A DNA stretch of 41,638 nt from Deltaproteobacteria bacterium. GTDB lineage: Bacteria > Desulfobacterota > RBG-13-43-22. The first letter of the stretch is position 1, and each line of letters starts with the position of its first letter. The stretch covers positions 1-41,638 of the forward strand of contig JACRBX010000329.1 of NCBI GenBank assembly GCA_016219225.1, read 5' to 3'. Both the position numbers and the translations under genes were made by a program. Below the pieces are notes generated by a model that was not told the origin of the DNA, did no database searches, and was given only the letters and a program-made list of their open reading frames with translations. Shown in pieces: positions 1-8,803 of the stretch.

Positions 1-1139
1 AGGACAATGCCGAGCGTTTTATTTTCTTCTCCCGCGCTGTTTTGGAATTATGTCTGGCTTTAAACCTCAAACCGGATATTATTCATTGCAATGATTGGCA
101 AACCGGTTTGATTCCCGTTTATTTGAAAACCCTGTATGCCGACACCCCCTCTCTCAGGTCTACCGCCAGCCTTTTCACTATTCACAACCTGGGATATCAA
201 GGCCTTTTCTGGCACTATGACCTTCATCTGACCGGATTAGGCTGGGAATTATTCACCCCCCGGGCCTTGGAATTCTTCGGCAAGTTGAACCTGATGAAAG
301 GCGGGATCGTTTTTGCCGATACCTTGAATACGGTCAGCCCCAACTATCGAAAAGAAATTTTGACCCCGGCCAACGGATTTGGCTTGGAAGGGATACTCAA
401 GACCCGGGAGAACGACCTGTATGCCGTCTTGAATGGAGTAGATTCCCAGGTTTGGGATCCCTCTAAAGATCCTTTTCTGCCGGTTCCCTATACCTCTTCC
501 AATCTGGAAAACAAAAAGATCTGTAAAAGCCATCTCCAGGGATTATTCCACTTAAAGAAAAAGGGGGAACTCCCGATTATTGCCATTATTTCCAAGTTGT
601 TGGATCGGAAAGGCCTGGATCTTGTCAGCCAGTTTTTCCCCCGTTTAATGGAATTGGATTTGCAAATCATTTTAATGGGCCAAGGGGCCGAACAATACCA
701 AAGCTGGGCCATGGAAATGGTCGAGAAATACCCGGGTCTGATCGGCCTCGAAATGGGTTATAACGAACCCTTGGCCCATCAAATTCAGGCCGGGGCCGAC
801 ATTCTGCTCATGCCCTCCCGTTATGAACCCTGCGGCCTCGACCAGTTATATGCCTTGAAATACGGCACCATCCCTATCGTCAGGGCCGTAGGGGGATTGG
901 AAGATACGGTTGAAGACTATGACCCCCAGAATGACCAGGGGACGGGTTTTAAATTCAAGGAATATGAATGGGAGAAACTGTTTCAAACCATTCAAAGGGC
1001 CTTAGCGGTCTTTCGGGATAAACCTCGCTGGAAGCGCTTGATACAGAGGGCCATGAATCAGGATTTTTCCTGGGAAAAATCGGCCTCCCAGTATGATGCG
1101 CTTTACCAAAAGGCGATGCAGAAAAAAAGGGTTTTGTAA
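1..1139 (+). CDS. glgA: Glycogen synthase, ADP-glucose type (5'-truncated)
   Basis: The open frame runs in from the window edge (first complete codon at 3), so the start codon lies outside. About 378 C-terminal residues are visible. The family is GT5 glycogen/starch synthase, which adds glucosyl units from ADP-glucose to the growing alpha-1,4-glucan in the cytosol. Recognisable signatures are KPDIIHCNDWQTGLIPVYLK near the visible start, NTVSPNYRKEI, the LNGVDSQVWDP segment, and the donor-site block SRYEPCGLDQLYALKYGTIP followed by VGGLEDTV. The reading frame is intact to the TAA stop. The downstream neighbour is a signalling pair with no visible link to glycogen metabolism, so this is probably the end of a separate housekeeping unit. 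Confidence 0.93.
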   Translation, partial: DNAERFIFFSRAVLELCLALNLKPDIIHCNDWQTGLIPVYLKTLYADTPSLRSTASLFTIHNLGYQGLFWHYDLHLTGLGWELFTPRALEFFGKLNLMKGGIVFADTLNTVSPNYRKEILTPANGFGLEGILKTRENDLYAVLNGVDSQVWDPSKDPFLPVPYTSSNLENKKICKSHLQGLFHLKKKGELPIIAIISKLLDRKGLDLVSQFFPRLMELDLQIILMGQGAEQYQSWAMEMVEKYPGLIGLEMGYNEPLAHQIQAGADILLMPSRYEPCGLDQLYALKYGTIPIVRAVGGLEDTVEDYDPQNDQGTGFKFKEYEWEKLFQTIQRALAVFRDKPRWKRLIQRAMNQDFSWEKSASQYDALYQKAMQKKRVL

Positions 1140-1164
1140 AAACATGAAGGCTTAACACATAAGT

Positions 1165-1204
1165 AGATAACCTTTTACCTTGTACCTTATACCTTGAGCC
1201 TATT
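1165..1204. repeat. Short-period tandem repeat (ACCTT-type) in intergene
   Basis: The gap between the glgA end and the kinase gene contains several degenerate copies of an ACCTTGT/ACCTTAT unit. It is one of many such unrelated-sequence, similar-architecture repeats at gene borders in this window. Confidence 0.55.
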
Positions 1205-1207
1205 TTT

Positions 1208-3685
1208 ATGAAAGCTTCTATGGAAAAGGGCTTTGAACTGTTAAAAAAAACCATCCGGGTGGCCAATTCCAGTATTGGTTTTGAAGACCGCCTTCAGGGG
1301 GTTTTGGATTTGCTGGTTCGAAAAGAAGAGATCGAAAGAGCGGCCTTGTTTTTTGTTACCCCGGAGCAGGAGACCCTGGAATTAAAAAAGGTAAGCCCTC
1401 AGGGCGTTCCCTGGAATAGCCGCTCCTTTCATATGGCCCAGACCCCTATCAAGGAAGTCATTCAAAATCGCAGTGCGGTTCTGATCCCCCAATTGACCCG
1501 TAAAGAACACAAGGCCCTGTTAAAAAATCCCTTCTTCAAAGGTTTTAATTCCCTGATCGCCCTTCCGGTCGGAGACGATAACGTTCTTTATGGTGTTTTA
1601 GGTCTGCTTTCCCGACAGGCCTTAACCCCTGACCCTCCCCACCTGGAGGCCCTCGATCTGGTAGCCTGGGAACTGGCCGGTATTATAAGAAATTCCAGAG
1701 TGTATACCGAATCCAAGAAACGGATTGCCGAACTCAGTGTCTTGTACCAAGTGGGTAAAGTGATCGGCTCGACACTGGAATTGAATGACCTGATTGAAAA
1801 GACAGTGGCCATAACCGCCCAGGTGATCAACGCCACCGGTTCAACCTTAATGATCTTAGAAAAACATTCCGAAACGGTCCTTGTGGAATCGGAATTTGGG
1901 CTGGTGCCCTCTTTGGTGAAAGGGAAAATTCATCAAGATATCCTGGATCAAAAAGGGGATCATATCTATAACCGGGGGGCTACCGCTTATTCCAGATCCC
2001 AACTCGATCTGCCTTTTAAAGACGAGAAGGCCAAAGGATCGGTAGAGCCCCATCTCATTTCATCCTACATGTGTATCGCCTTAAATTTCAAAGGCCTTTA
2101 TCGGGGTCGGCTTTGTGTTTATGAAAAGATAGGTCTGGGCGGGGAGTCTGATGCCTTCTTTAACGAGGAGGACTTGTCGGTCCTTTCGACCATCGGCAAT
2201 ATTATCGCCAGTTCCCTTGAAAATGCCTTGACCTTTCAAAGAATCGAAACCCTGGCCCGAAAAAATGAATGGATGGTTAGAAATCTATCTACTCTTTACC
2301 AGATTGATAGTGCCATGATGACCACCGCTTCGTTGAAAGACCACCCCCAGATTATTTTAGAGGCCATTACCTTGGAAGAAGGGTTGGGGTTTAACCGGGC
2401 CGTCCTGCTCTTAGCCGATGAAGACCGGAAAATCCTGACTCCCAAGGCCTGGTCTATCCAAAGAGAAATCAAGAAAGGCCCTTCCGGTCAACCGGGAAAC
2501 GGTCTAACCGGCAGCGGCTTAAGCCGCTTTCTGGTCGATCAAGCCGCTCAAATAAGAAACTTACGCCCGGACTCGGATCACGTTTTCAAGAATATAAAAA
2601 TCCCCCTGACCAAAGAATCGGGTATTTTGGCTCGAACCTTTTTGGAAGGCCGCACCTTTGTAGTAGAACAGGCCATGGAAGACCCGGATACCAACAAAGA
2701 TCTGGCCAAGCGTTTGAAATTGGACGCCTTCGCATCCATCCCGATGTATGCCAAGGATAAAGTGGTCGGGGTTATCGAAGTAGACAACTTTATCGATAAA
2801 CGTCCCATTACCCAAGAAGACCTTTATTTGTTAACCCTATTGGCCCATCAGGCCGGACTGGCCTTTGAAAACGCCCGGCTCTACGATTTTATTGAAAAGA
2901 CCAATGATGAACTAAAAGTGGCCCGGGAACGACTTATAGAATCCGAAAAAATGGTGGCCATCGGAGAAATGACTTCCGGATTGGCCCATGAGATCCGAAA
3001 CCCCTTAGTGTCCATCGGGGGATTCGTCCGACGTCTTAATAAAAAATTCCAGGGCGATGATCAAGCCCAGTCTTATTTCCAGGTAATTATAAACGAAGTG
3101 GAGCGGCTGGAAAAAATTTTAAATGAAATGACGGATTTTTCTCAGAACCATCGCGGTAATTACAAGGAATGGGATCTGAATCAAATCGTGGAAGAGGCCT
3201 TGAACCTGATTCAAAGGGAATTGGACGAAGGCCATATTGGTGTTCAAAAAAAATGGGGTAAAATCCCTAAGGTATTCGGCGACAACCGTCAGTTACGCCA
3301 CGTTTTTTATAACCTGTTCCTGAATTCCTGTCAGGCTTTGCCCCATGGAGGGCTGTTGACCCTGCGAACCTTCTTGGACAAAGAGCCGGGGCGATCCTGG
3401 ATTGCCTGTGAAGTCAAGGATAACGGAGGGGGAATCCCGCCGGAACTTCTTCATAATATCTTTAATCCCTTTTTTACCACCAAGGACCATGGCTCGGGCC
3501 TGGGACTTTCCATCGTCCACAAGATCATTACCCGCCATCAGGGGGAAGTGGATATCGACAACCGGCCGGGAGAGGGGGTCTCTTTTTTGATCAAATTTCC
3601 CTTAGCCAAAGAAGCCCAGCACTATTTCGGTAAAATAAAAATTTTTGAGGAGGAAAATCATGAAAAGGATCTTAATCGCAGATGA
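1208..3685 (+). CDS. GAF-domain sensor histidine kinase, soluble
   Basis: An 825-residue two-component sensor kinase with no obvious membrane segment, so probably cytosolic. By eye the layout is three GAF-like sensory domains (about residues 20-155, 170-345 and 365-560), a short coiled linker, a HisKA dimerisation domain with the H-box LAHEIRNPLVSIGGF (phospho-acceptor His594), and a HATPase_c domain with an N-box (NLFLNSCQALP), a G1 box (DNGGGIPPELL) and a G2 box (GSGLGLSIVHKII). Start: ATG at 1208; ATG at 1220 is also possible and neither has a strong ribosome site. Its 3' end overlaps the next gene by 26 bases, which implies translational coupling to the response regulator, its likely partner. 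The ligand of the GAF domains cannot be read from sequence. Confidence 0.88.
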   Translation: MKASMEKGFELLKKTIRVANSSIGFEDRLQGVLDLLVRKEEIERAALFFVTPEQETLELKKVSPQGVPWNSRSFHMAQTPIKEVIQNRSAVLIPQLTRKEHKALLKNPFFKGFNSLIALPVGDDNVLYGVLGLLSRQALTPDPPHLEALDLVAWELAGIIRNSRVYTESKKRIAELSVLYQVGKVIGSTLELNDLIEKTVAITAQVINATGSTLMILEKHSETVLVESEFGLVPSLVKGKIHQDILDQKGDHIYNRGATAYSRSQLDLPFKDEKAKGSVEPHLISSYMCIALNFKGLYRGRLCVYEKIGLGGESDAFFNEEDLSVLSTIGNIIASSLENALTFQRIETLARKNEWMVRNLSTLYQIDSAMMTTASLKDHPQIILEAITLEEGLGFNRAVLLLADEDRKILTPKAWSIQREIKKGPSGQPGNGLTGSGLSRFLVDQAAQIRNLRPDSDHVFKNIKIPLTKESGILARTFLEGRTFVVEQAMEDPDTNKDLAKRLKLDAFASIPMYAKDKVVGVIEVDNFIDKRPITQEDLYLLTLLAHQAGLAFENARLYDFIEKTNDELKVARERLIESEKMVAIGEMTSGLAHEIRNPLVSIGGFVRRLNKKFQGDDQAQSYFQVIINEVERLEKILNEMTDFSQNHRGNYKEWDLNQIVEEALNLIQRELDEGHIGVQKKWGKIPKVFGDNRQLRHVFYNLFLNSCQALPHGGLLTLRTFLDKEPGRSWIACEVKDNGGGIPPELLHNIFNPFFTTKDHGSGLGLSIVHKIITRHQGEVDIDNRPGEGVSFLIKFPLAKEAQHYFGKIKIFEEENHEKDLNRR

Positions 3686-4019
3686 CGAAGAGGCCCTCCA
3701 AAGGCTTTACAAGGAAGAATTTGAGGAAGAGGGCTATGAGGTGCTTTTGGCCGGAAATGGCAAAGAGGTGATTTCCCTGTTGGAAGATCCCGATCACCTG
3801 CCGGATCTGATCGTCATGGATATTCGCATGCCGGAAATGAACGGCATTGATACTTTGAGGATGATCAAGGAAAAGTATCCCCAATTGCCGGTCATCCTTT
3901 GTTCGGCCTATAGTGAATTCAAACAGGATTTTTCGACCTGGGCCTCGGACGATTATGTGGTTAAATCTTCCGATCTCACGGAACTTAAAGAAGCAGTCAA
4001 GCGGCACTTGAAAGAATAA
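3660..4019 (+). CDS. Single-domain response regulator
   Basis: A 119-residue CheY-like receiver. Acidic pocket residues Asp8/Asp9, phospho-acceptor Asp54 (in LIVMDIRMPEMNG), switch Ser82 and conserved Lys102 are all present, so it should be phosphorylatable. No output domain follows, so it must act through a partner protein. The ATG at 3660 is chosen over an upstream TTG because a clear GAGGAGG ribosome site sits at 3647-3653, inside the kinase coding sequence. The overlap with the kinase gene makes the pair an operon. Confidence 0.9.
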   Translation: MKRILIADDEEALQRLYKEEFEEEGYEVLLAGNGKEVISLLEDPDHLPDLIVMDIRMPEMNGIDTLRMIKEKYPQLPVILCSAYSEFKQDFSTWASDDYVVKSSDLTELKEAVKRHLKE

Positions 4020-4039
4020 GTCATGGGAAAATAGGGGCC

Positions 4040-4150
4040 GATTTCGGATTTTAAATTTCGGATTTCGGAATTAAAAAGGCAATCCCTTTTGACATTCGAT
4101 AGGTTCATGACTCCTTGACACTAAATCTCATTCCATATTTCGTGGCGCCC
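4040..4150. repeat. Intergenic repeats: TTTCGGA tandem units and TTCGTGGCGCCCC motif
   Basis: The gap between two converging genes holds TTTCGGAT-type tandem units (about 4040-4076). Near 4138-4150 there is a TTCGTGGCGCCCC motif next to a TTGACAC box (4115-4121). The same motif combination recurs near 15562 and 25614. Confidence 0.5.
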
Positions 4151-4225
4151 CAGGGCAGGAACGCTTAGTTCTGATTTGATCAGGTTTTTATAAACCCCTA
4201 TAGGTTCGTTAACAGGGCTTGGAGT

Positions 4226-5173
4226 TCATTTCCAATTTTCCAGCATCTGATTCATGATTATTCTGATATTTTCCTCCGGTCCCTTTCTCGGGATGAATTG
4301 GGTAATAATTTCTAAAAAGGCCTGGGCGGCACGAGACAACTCCTGTCCTTCAAGATAAGCGATGTTGACCGTTAGATAGAGGTTTTCTCCCCGTATGGGT
4401 CGTTCGATAAGTTTTTTTTCATTAAGTTCGGAGAGGACGGACGATTTGACTAAAAAGGAAATACCTTCACCACGTTGGACGACTTGTTTGATAAATTCGG
4501 CATTCCCGCTTTCCATAAGAATATTGGGGACCAACTTCTTCCCTATAAATAGATCATTAATTATTTTTCTGGTTGCTGATCCGGTTTCTTTCATTATAAG
4601 AGGTTCCCGGGCCAAATCTTCAACGCCAAGGTTTTCTTTTTTCCCTAAAGGGTGATTGGCGGCCAGTATCAGCACTAATTCTTCCTGACAGAAGGGAATG
4701 ATCCGGATCCGGGGATCATCTTCTATATGGGCGATCACGGCAATTTCATTTTGAAAAGCCAGGAGGCTTTGCATAATATTAAAAGAATTCCCCTCGTCCA
4801 GGAAAATTTTGACCTGCGGATAGGTTTCGCAAAAGGCGGAAAGAATAGCCGACATGAAATATCGAGCATAGGTTTTGGTTGTCCCAAGACGTAATACCCC
4901 TCTTTTCAATTTTTTCAGGTCCTCAATGACATGTTCCACCTGCAGTTCATATTCAAAGAGCCTTTTTACATATTCAAACAGGGTCTTTCCTTCATCGGTC
5001 AAATAAATTTTTCGGCCCCGTTTCTTGAACAATTTCAGAGTAGCCTGGTCCTCCAATTGTTTAATCTGGGCGGTCACTGCCGGTTGCGAAACAAAAAGTT
5101 TCCTGGCTGCAACAGTAAAATTTTGAGAGCGTGCCGCCTCATAAAAAAACCTTAACTGGTTGAGATTCAGCAT
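4226..5173 (-). CDS. LysR-family transcriptional regulator (module A)
   Basis: A 315-residue LysR-type regulator. The N-terminal winged HTH (about residues 1-60, FTVAARKLFVSQPAVTAQIK) is followed by a linker helix and a LysR substrate-binding domain (about 90-295). It is a clear paralogue of the LysR encoded at 26641-27588; both share FKKRGRKIYLTDEGK and LGTTKTYAR. It is transcribed divergently from the ppsA-like gene at 5648 across a 474-base AT-rich gap containing a palindrome, the classic arrangement for a LysR activator of the neighbouring operon. The effector is unknown; an aromatic substrate or intermediate is an inference from context. Confidence 0.92.
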   Translation of the reverse strand: MLNLNQLRFFYEAARSQNFTVAARKLFVSQPAVTAQIKQLEDQATLKLFKKRGRKIYLTDEGKTLFEYVKRLFEYELQVEHVIEDLKKLKRGVLRLGTTKTYARYFMSAILSAFCETYPQVKIFLDEGNSFNIMQSLLAFQNEIAVIAHIEDDPRIRIIPFCQEELVLILAANHPLGKKENLGVEDLAREPLIMKETGSATRKIINDLFIGKKLVPNILMESGNAEFIKQVVQRGEGISFLVKSSVLSELNEKKLIERPIRGENLYLTVNIAYLEGQELSRAAQAFLEIITQFIPRKGPEENIRIIMNQMLENWK

Positions 5174-5326
5174 TTTGAAAACCCTGGATTCCCGATAAAA
5201 ATATTCGGGAATGACGGAAAAAGCGTCACCGTAATATTATTTAAGTTCAAAATAGGATATAAATTCTTCACAAAATAACTTGAATGATTTATTTTTCTGA
5301 TATATATTTTAATTCTATAACCTCAG

Positions 5327-5381
5327 CTTATACTATCATAAGAAAAAACAAATTGACAGATTTTTAATCTGGTACAATGAT
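5327..5381 (+). promoter_or_regulatory. Putative LysR operator and promoter for module A
   Basis: A CTTAT-N6-ATAAG palindrome (5327-5342) lies in the divergent LysR/ppsA gap. It is followed by a TTGACA box (5353-5358) and a weak AATGAT -10 candidate after 17 bases. The element ATAACTTGAA at 5275-5284 also occurs inside the palindrome upstream of module B. Binding is inferred, not shown. Confidence 0.45.
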
Positions 5382-5499
5382 AAGTTCAAACTTTGCTTCA
5401 CTCTGATTAAATCAAACGACACAACAATTTCAAAAAAGTAAGAAACTGAAACCTTTTTCTGTTTATAAGATTAATGGGTAGGCATTTTGATCTTGTTAA

Positions 5500-5598
5500 A
5501 GAGGAAGGACTAACCCGGCATGATGATGACCTGATTTTTTTTAAAGGGAGGTCATTTTGCAGGATCAGTGAAAGGAGGTGACTTTTTTAATGCAATAG
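5500..5598 (+). other. Leader with three tiny start-stop frames, each after a ribosome site
   Basis: The transcript leader ahead of the ppsA-like gene contains three minimal frames: ATG ATG ATG ACC TGA (5520-5534) after GAGGAAGG; TTG CAG GAT CAG TGA (5557-5571) after AAAGGGAGGT; and ATG CAA TAG (5590-5598) after a full-consensus AAAGGAGGTGA (5571-5581) with 8-base spacing. They end about 50 bases before the real start at 5648. They could be regulatory leader frames or chance. Confidence 0.35.
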
Positions 5599-5647
5599 GG
5601 GTTTTTATTGAGACGAACCTTAGACCAATAGAAGAGGGAGGTTTTTT

Positions 5648-7495
5648 ATGTCAGAGCTAAAAAAGTTTCCGTATGCCGAAGAGGTAGACTTACCCGCTGA
5701 ACTGAAAGGTTGGGAAGAGATGTATCCTGCTCACCGGTTATTCAGCAAAGACCGAGACGAATGGGAAAAGAGACATTTTTGGTTTCAGGATAAAATTCAT
5801 GCTCCAGAACCGATGTATCCGCTTGATGATATTTTTCATGAAGCCTGGCAAATCGCCCTTTCCCAATTTACCACCCGCGTGTTCTGTATTCCTCCTGCCC
5901 AGGGAGTCGCCCAAAGAATGTTGGGTTGCTATATGTACATCGCTGCCGTAGAACCGCCTCCGGGAGAAGTCATCGGTCAAAAAGCCGAGCTTTTCGGCAA
6001 GCGGGTCCCTTATACCTTCCAGAATTATGAAAAACAGTTCGAGCAATGGCTGGTGCGCTTTAAACAACTGGGCGAAGACATGGAAAAACTCCAGATTCCC
6101 GCGGAACTGCCCATGTTCGTTCCTGAGGAAGAAGTGATTCCCATGCCAAAGGGAACGACCTCGGCTAACGATCTGATGGAAAGCTATAACACCATCATCA
6201 GTCTTATCTTCAAGGCCTGGCAATACCACTTTCAATATTTGAACCTCGCCTATCTCGCTTATCTTATGTTCGTCGATACCGCCAAGAGGCTTTTCCCGGG
6301 AATTAAGGAGAGCACCATCGGTAAAATGGTGGCCGGGGCTGAAGTCTCCATGTTCCGGCCGGAGGAGGAACTCTGCCGTTTGGCACGTTTGGCAACCGGC
6401 AAACCGGCCATTGCGGCCATCCTGAAAAAAGAGACTTCCGCCGAAGCAAAAATGAACGAGCTTCAAGGCAGCAGTGACGGCCAGGCCTGGCTGGATGAAA
6501 TCGAAAAAATCAAAAACCCCTGGTTTTATGTATCCTGCGGCAGCGGCTGGTATCACTATGAAGGAAGCTGGATAACCAAAATGGATGTCCCCTTCAGTTA
6601 CTTGAAGAGTTATGTCGAAAGACTGGAGGCGGGACTGGACATTGAACGAAAACTGGAAGGAATATCAGCCGAAAGAGACCGCATTGTCAGCGAATACAAG
6701 GATCTGATTCAATCGGACGACGACAAAAAATCCTTTGATGATGCCTATAATGTTGTCCGATCAATTTATCGCTATGCCGAAGATCACCTTTTCTGGGTTG
6801 AGCACTGGCTCCATACCATCTGGTTCCGTAAGATAAGGGAATTCGGTAATATTCTGACCAAAAACAATCTGTTAAAAAATCCGGATGATATCTATCTCTT
6901 CAACCGCTTTGAAGTCCCCATGCTCCTCGAAGATCTGGCTACTACCTGGGCTCTGGGTGAAGGAGTCCCTTCACGAGGGCAACATTGGATGGAAACAGCC
7001 GAAAAAAGAGAAAAAATTCTGGAAGCCGCCAGAAAATGGCATGCCACCCCTGCTCTGGGAGTCCCACCGGCCGAGGTTTCCGAGCCTTTTACCGTTATGC
7101 TCTGGGGTATTACCACCGATACAGTAGGAGAATGGTTGAAAGGAACCGGCGCCGGAGATCAGGATATGAATGAGCTGAAGGGTTTTGCTGCTTCGGCGGG
7201 TATCGCCGAAGGGCCGGCCCGAGTCCTCAAGCTGCTCGAAGATGTAGTCAAACTGCAAACGGGCGAGATCATGGTGGCCCCCTGTACCAATCCCTCCTGG
7301 GCACCGGTTTTTACAAAGATTAAAGCAGCCGTAACGGATATTGGAGGGCTGACCTCCCATGCCGCCATTGTTTCCCGGGAATATGGCCTGCCCTCGGTAA
7401 CGGGTACAGGAGTGGCAACCTCCGTTATTAAAACAGGCGATATCATTAAAGTGGATGGAAGCACGGGTATTGTAACTATTATAAAAAAGGCTTAA
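5648..7495 (+). CDS. ppsA: Phenylphosphate synthase PpsA-like subunit (phosphohistidine subunit), module A
   Basis: A 615-residue protein with a long N-terminal region and a C-terminal PEP-utilising-enzyme mobile domain. The swivelling domain carries GGLTSHAAIVSREYGLP with the phospho-acceptor His571, near the position and size reported for the 70-kDa subunit of Thauera phenylphosphate synthase. It has neither the ATP-grasp domain (encoded next door) nor the PEP/pyruvate TIM barrel, so it is not a complete PEP synthase or PPDK. Expected role: accept a phosphoryl group on His571 from the PpsB-like ATP-binding subunit and pass it to a phenolic hydroxyl. The start at 5648 follows a GGGAGG site. 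A paralogue lies at 21681-23525 and is clearly more diverged than the UbiD pair. The exact phenol substrate is unknown. Confidence 0.82.
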   Translation: MSELKKFPYAEEVDLPAELKGWEEMYPAHRLFSKDRDEWEKRHFWFQDKIHAPEPMYPLDDIFHEAWQIALSQFTTRVFCIPPAQGVAQRMLGCYMYIAAVEPPPGEVIGQKAELFGKRVPYTFQNYEKQFEQWLVRFKQLGEDMEKLQIPAELPMFVPEEEVIPMPKGTTSANDLMESYNTIISLIFKAWQYHFQYLNLAYLAYLMFVDTAKRLFPGIKESTIGKMVAGAEVSMFRPEEELCRLARLATGKPAIAAILKKETSAEAKMNELQGSSDGQAWLDEIEKIKNPWFYVSCGSGWYHYEGSWITKMDVPFSYLKSYVERLEAGLDIERKLEGISAERDRIVSEYKDLIQSDDDKKSFDDAYNVVRSIYRYAEDHLFWVEHWLHTIWFRKIREFGNILTKNNLLKNPDDIYLFNRFEVPMLLEDLATTWALGEGVPSRGQHWMETAEKREKILEAARKWHATPALGVPPAEVSEPFTVMLWGITTDTVGEWLKGTGAGDQDMNELKGFAASAGIAEGPARVLKLLEDVVKLQTGEIMVAPCTNPSWAPVFTKIKAAVTDIGGLTSHAAIVSREYGLPSVTGTGVATSVIKTGDIIKVDGSTGIVTIIKKA

Positions 7496-7510
7496 CCAAA
7501 AGTTAAATTA

Positions 7511-7610
7511 GGACGCAGATTTTCGCCGATACCCCCAAGGATCACTATCTTTATATCTAAAATCCTGGCAATCTGCGTTTATCTGCGTCCAAAAAAGAAA
7601 TTCCTATAAT
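7511..7610. repeat. MITE-like element, copy 1 (10-bp terminal inverted repeats)
   Basis: Between ppsA and ppsB, GGACGCAGAT (7511-7520) and ATCTGCGTCC (7581-7590) form perfect 10-base terminal inverted repeats around an AT-rich core, followed by an AAATTCCTATA tail. A related element with the same start, core words and tail lies at 15383-15510. Confidence 0.75.
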
Positions 7611-7681
7611 ATGAACTTATTGGAGATGCTTTCCGGAGCATCCCCGGCCTTACGTTGTTGGTATTATGGAAGGAGAACCTC

Positions 7682-8752
7682 ATGTCGGAACAATGGATCT
7701 ACTGGTTAAAGGAAGTGGGGACCGAACACAATGATATTATCGGGAAAAAATGCGCTAATCTGGGAGAGCTGACCAGGGGTGGTTTTCGTGTTCCACCGGG
7801 TTTTGCCCTGGGAGTGGGCGCCTATGATCGTTTTATGAACGAGACTGATGCCACCGTTCGTCTTCTGAAATATCTTGAGTCTTTCAAGGCTGATCCGGAA
7901 GATGTAGCGGACACCCCAAAATATGATGCCCTTTCCAAGGAAATCCGGTCGTTAGTCGAATCGATAAAAATGCCTCCCACCATGGAAAAAACCATACGGG
8001 AATATTATCTTGGACTGTGCAGAGAAACAGGCATGGAGAATGCCTTTGTAGCGACTCGATCAGCCGGCCCCAAAAGCCATCCCGGACAATATGAAACCTA
8101 TCTCAATGTAAGCGGCGAAGAGGATGTCATCAAGAATGTCATTCGTGTCTGGGCAAGCACTTTTAATACCCGATCGATCATTGCCAGAGCCAGGTTGAAT
8201 CTTCCCCTCCATTACGATCCGATAGGCGTTGCCGTCCTGACGATGGTAGATGCCAAGGCGGCCGGAGTGATATTCACGGTTAACCCCGTTAACGGGGATC
8301 AATCAAAAGTAGCCATCGATGCCAGTTTTGGGTTCGGTGAAGCAGTGGTCTCCGGCAATGTTACGCCAGATCACTATCTGGTTGATAAAGTGACTCTCGA
8401 GATTGACGAGAGAGTGGTATCGGACAAAGGTGCCGAATTTGCCTATAACCCGGAAACACGGATCATTGAATACAAGGAATTACCCGAGGCCCAGAGAAAA
8501 ATCGCCTGTCTTGAGGAAAAAGAAATTATCGAACTCACCAAAATCGCCAAAAAAGTGGAGGCCCACTTTGGCTGCCCCCAGGATATCGAATATTCGATTT
8601 CCAAGACCATACCCTTTCCTGAAAGTATCTTTCTGGTTCAGGCCCGTCCCGAGAGTGTCTGGGGAAAGAAGAAGAAAGAAACGGTTTTGGGCAAGAAGAG
8701 CGGTTTTGAATTGTTATTTGAAAAGGCGACTACCCCGATTAAACTTTCCTGA
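7682..8752 (+). CDS. ppsB: Phenylphosphate synthase PpsB-like subunit (ATP-grasp), module A
   Basis: A 356-residue protein matching the N-terminal ATP-binding (PPDK_N) domain of PEP synthase. Visible blocks are GKKCANLGEL and FRVPPGFAL near the start, the ATRSAGPKSHPGQYETYLNV loop, AAGVIFTVNPVNGD, FGFGEAVVSGNVTPD and the closing FLVQARPESVWG. It should bind ATP and phosphorylate the His571 domain of the PpsA-like partner. The ATG at 7682 is preferred over a frame opening at 7655 because AAGGAG (about 7669-7674) has correct spacing and the conserved domain begins right after it. It is separated from ppsA by the MITE-like element but is co-directional. No CBS-domain third subunit (PpsC) follows; a receiver protein does. 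Confidence 0.82.
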   Translation: MSEQWIYWLKEVGTEHNDIIGKKCANLGELTRGGFRVPPGFALGVGAYDRFMNETDATVRLLKYLESFKADPEDVADTPKYDALSKEIRSLVESIKMPPTMEKTIREYYLGLCRETGMENAFVATRSAGPKSHPGQYETYLNVSGEEDVIKNVIRVWASTFNTRSIIARARLNLPLHYDPIGVAVLTMVDAKAAGVIFTVNPVNGDQSKVAIDASFGFGEAVVSGNVTPDHYLVDKVTLEIDERVVSDKGAEFAYNPETRIIEYKELPEAQRKIACLEEKEIIELTKIAKKVEAHFGCPQDIEYSISKTIPFPESIFLVQARPESVWGKKKKETVLGKKSGFELLFEKATTPIKLS

Positions 8753-8803
8753 TCGTGACTGAAATTCGGGATTTTTTAATTAATTCTGCCAGGAGGTTAT
8801 ATA

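Noticed and set aside
5648-8752. Split PEP synthase or pyruvate phosphate dikinase
   Set aside because: The two genes together have ATP-grasp and phosphohistidine domains but no PEP/pyruvate TIM barrel, and the neighbours are UbiD and aryl ligase genes; the phenylphosphate-synthase arrangement fits better.
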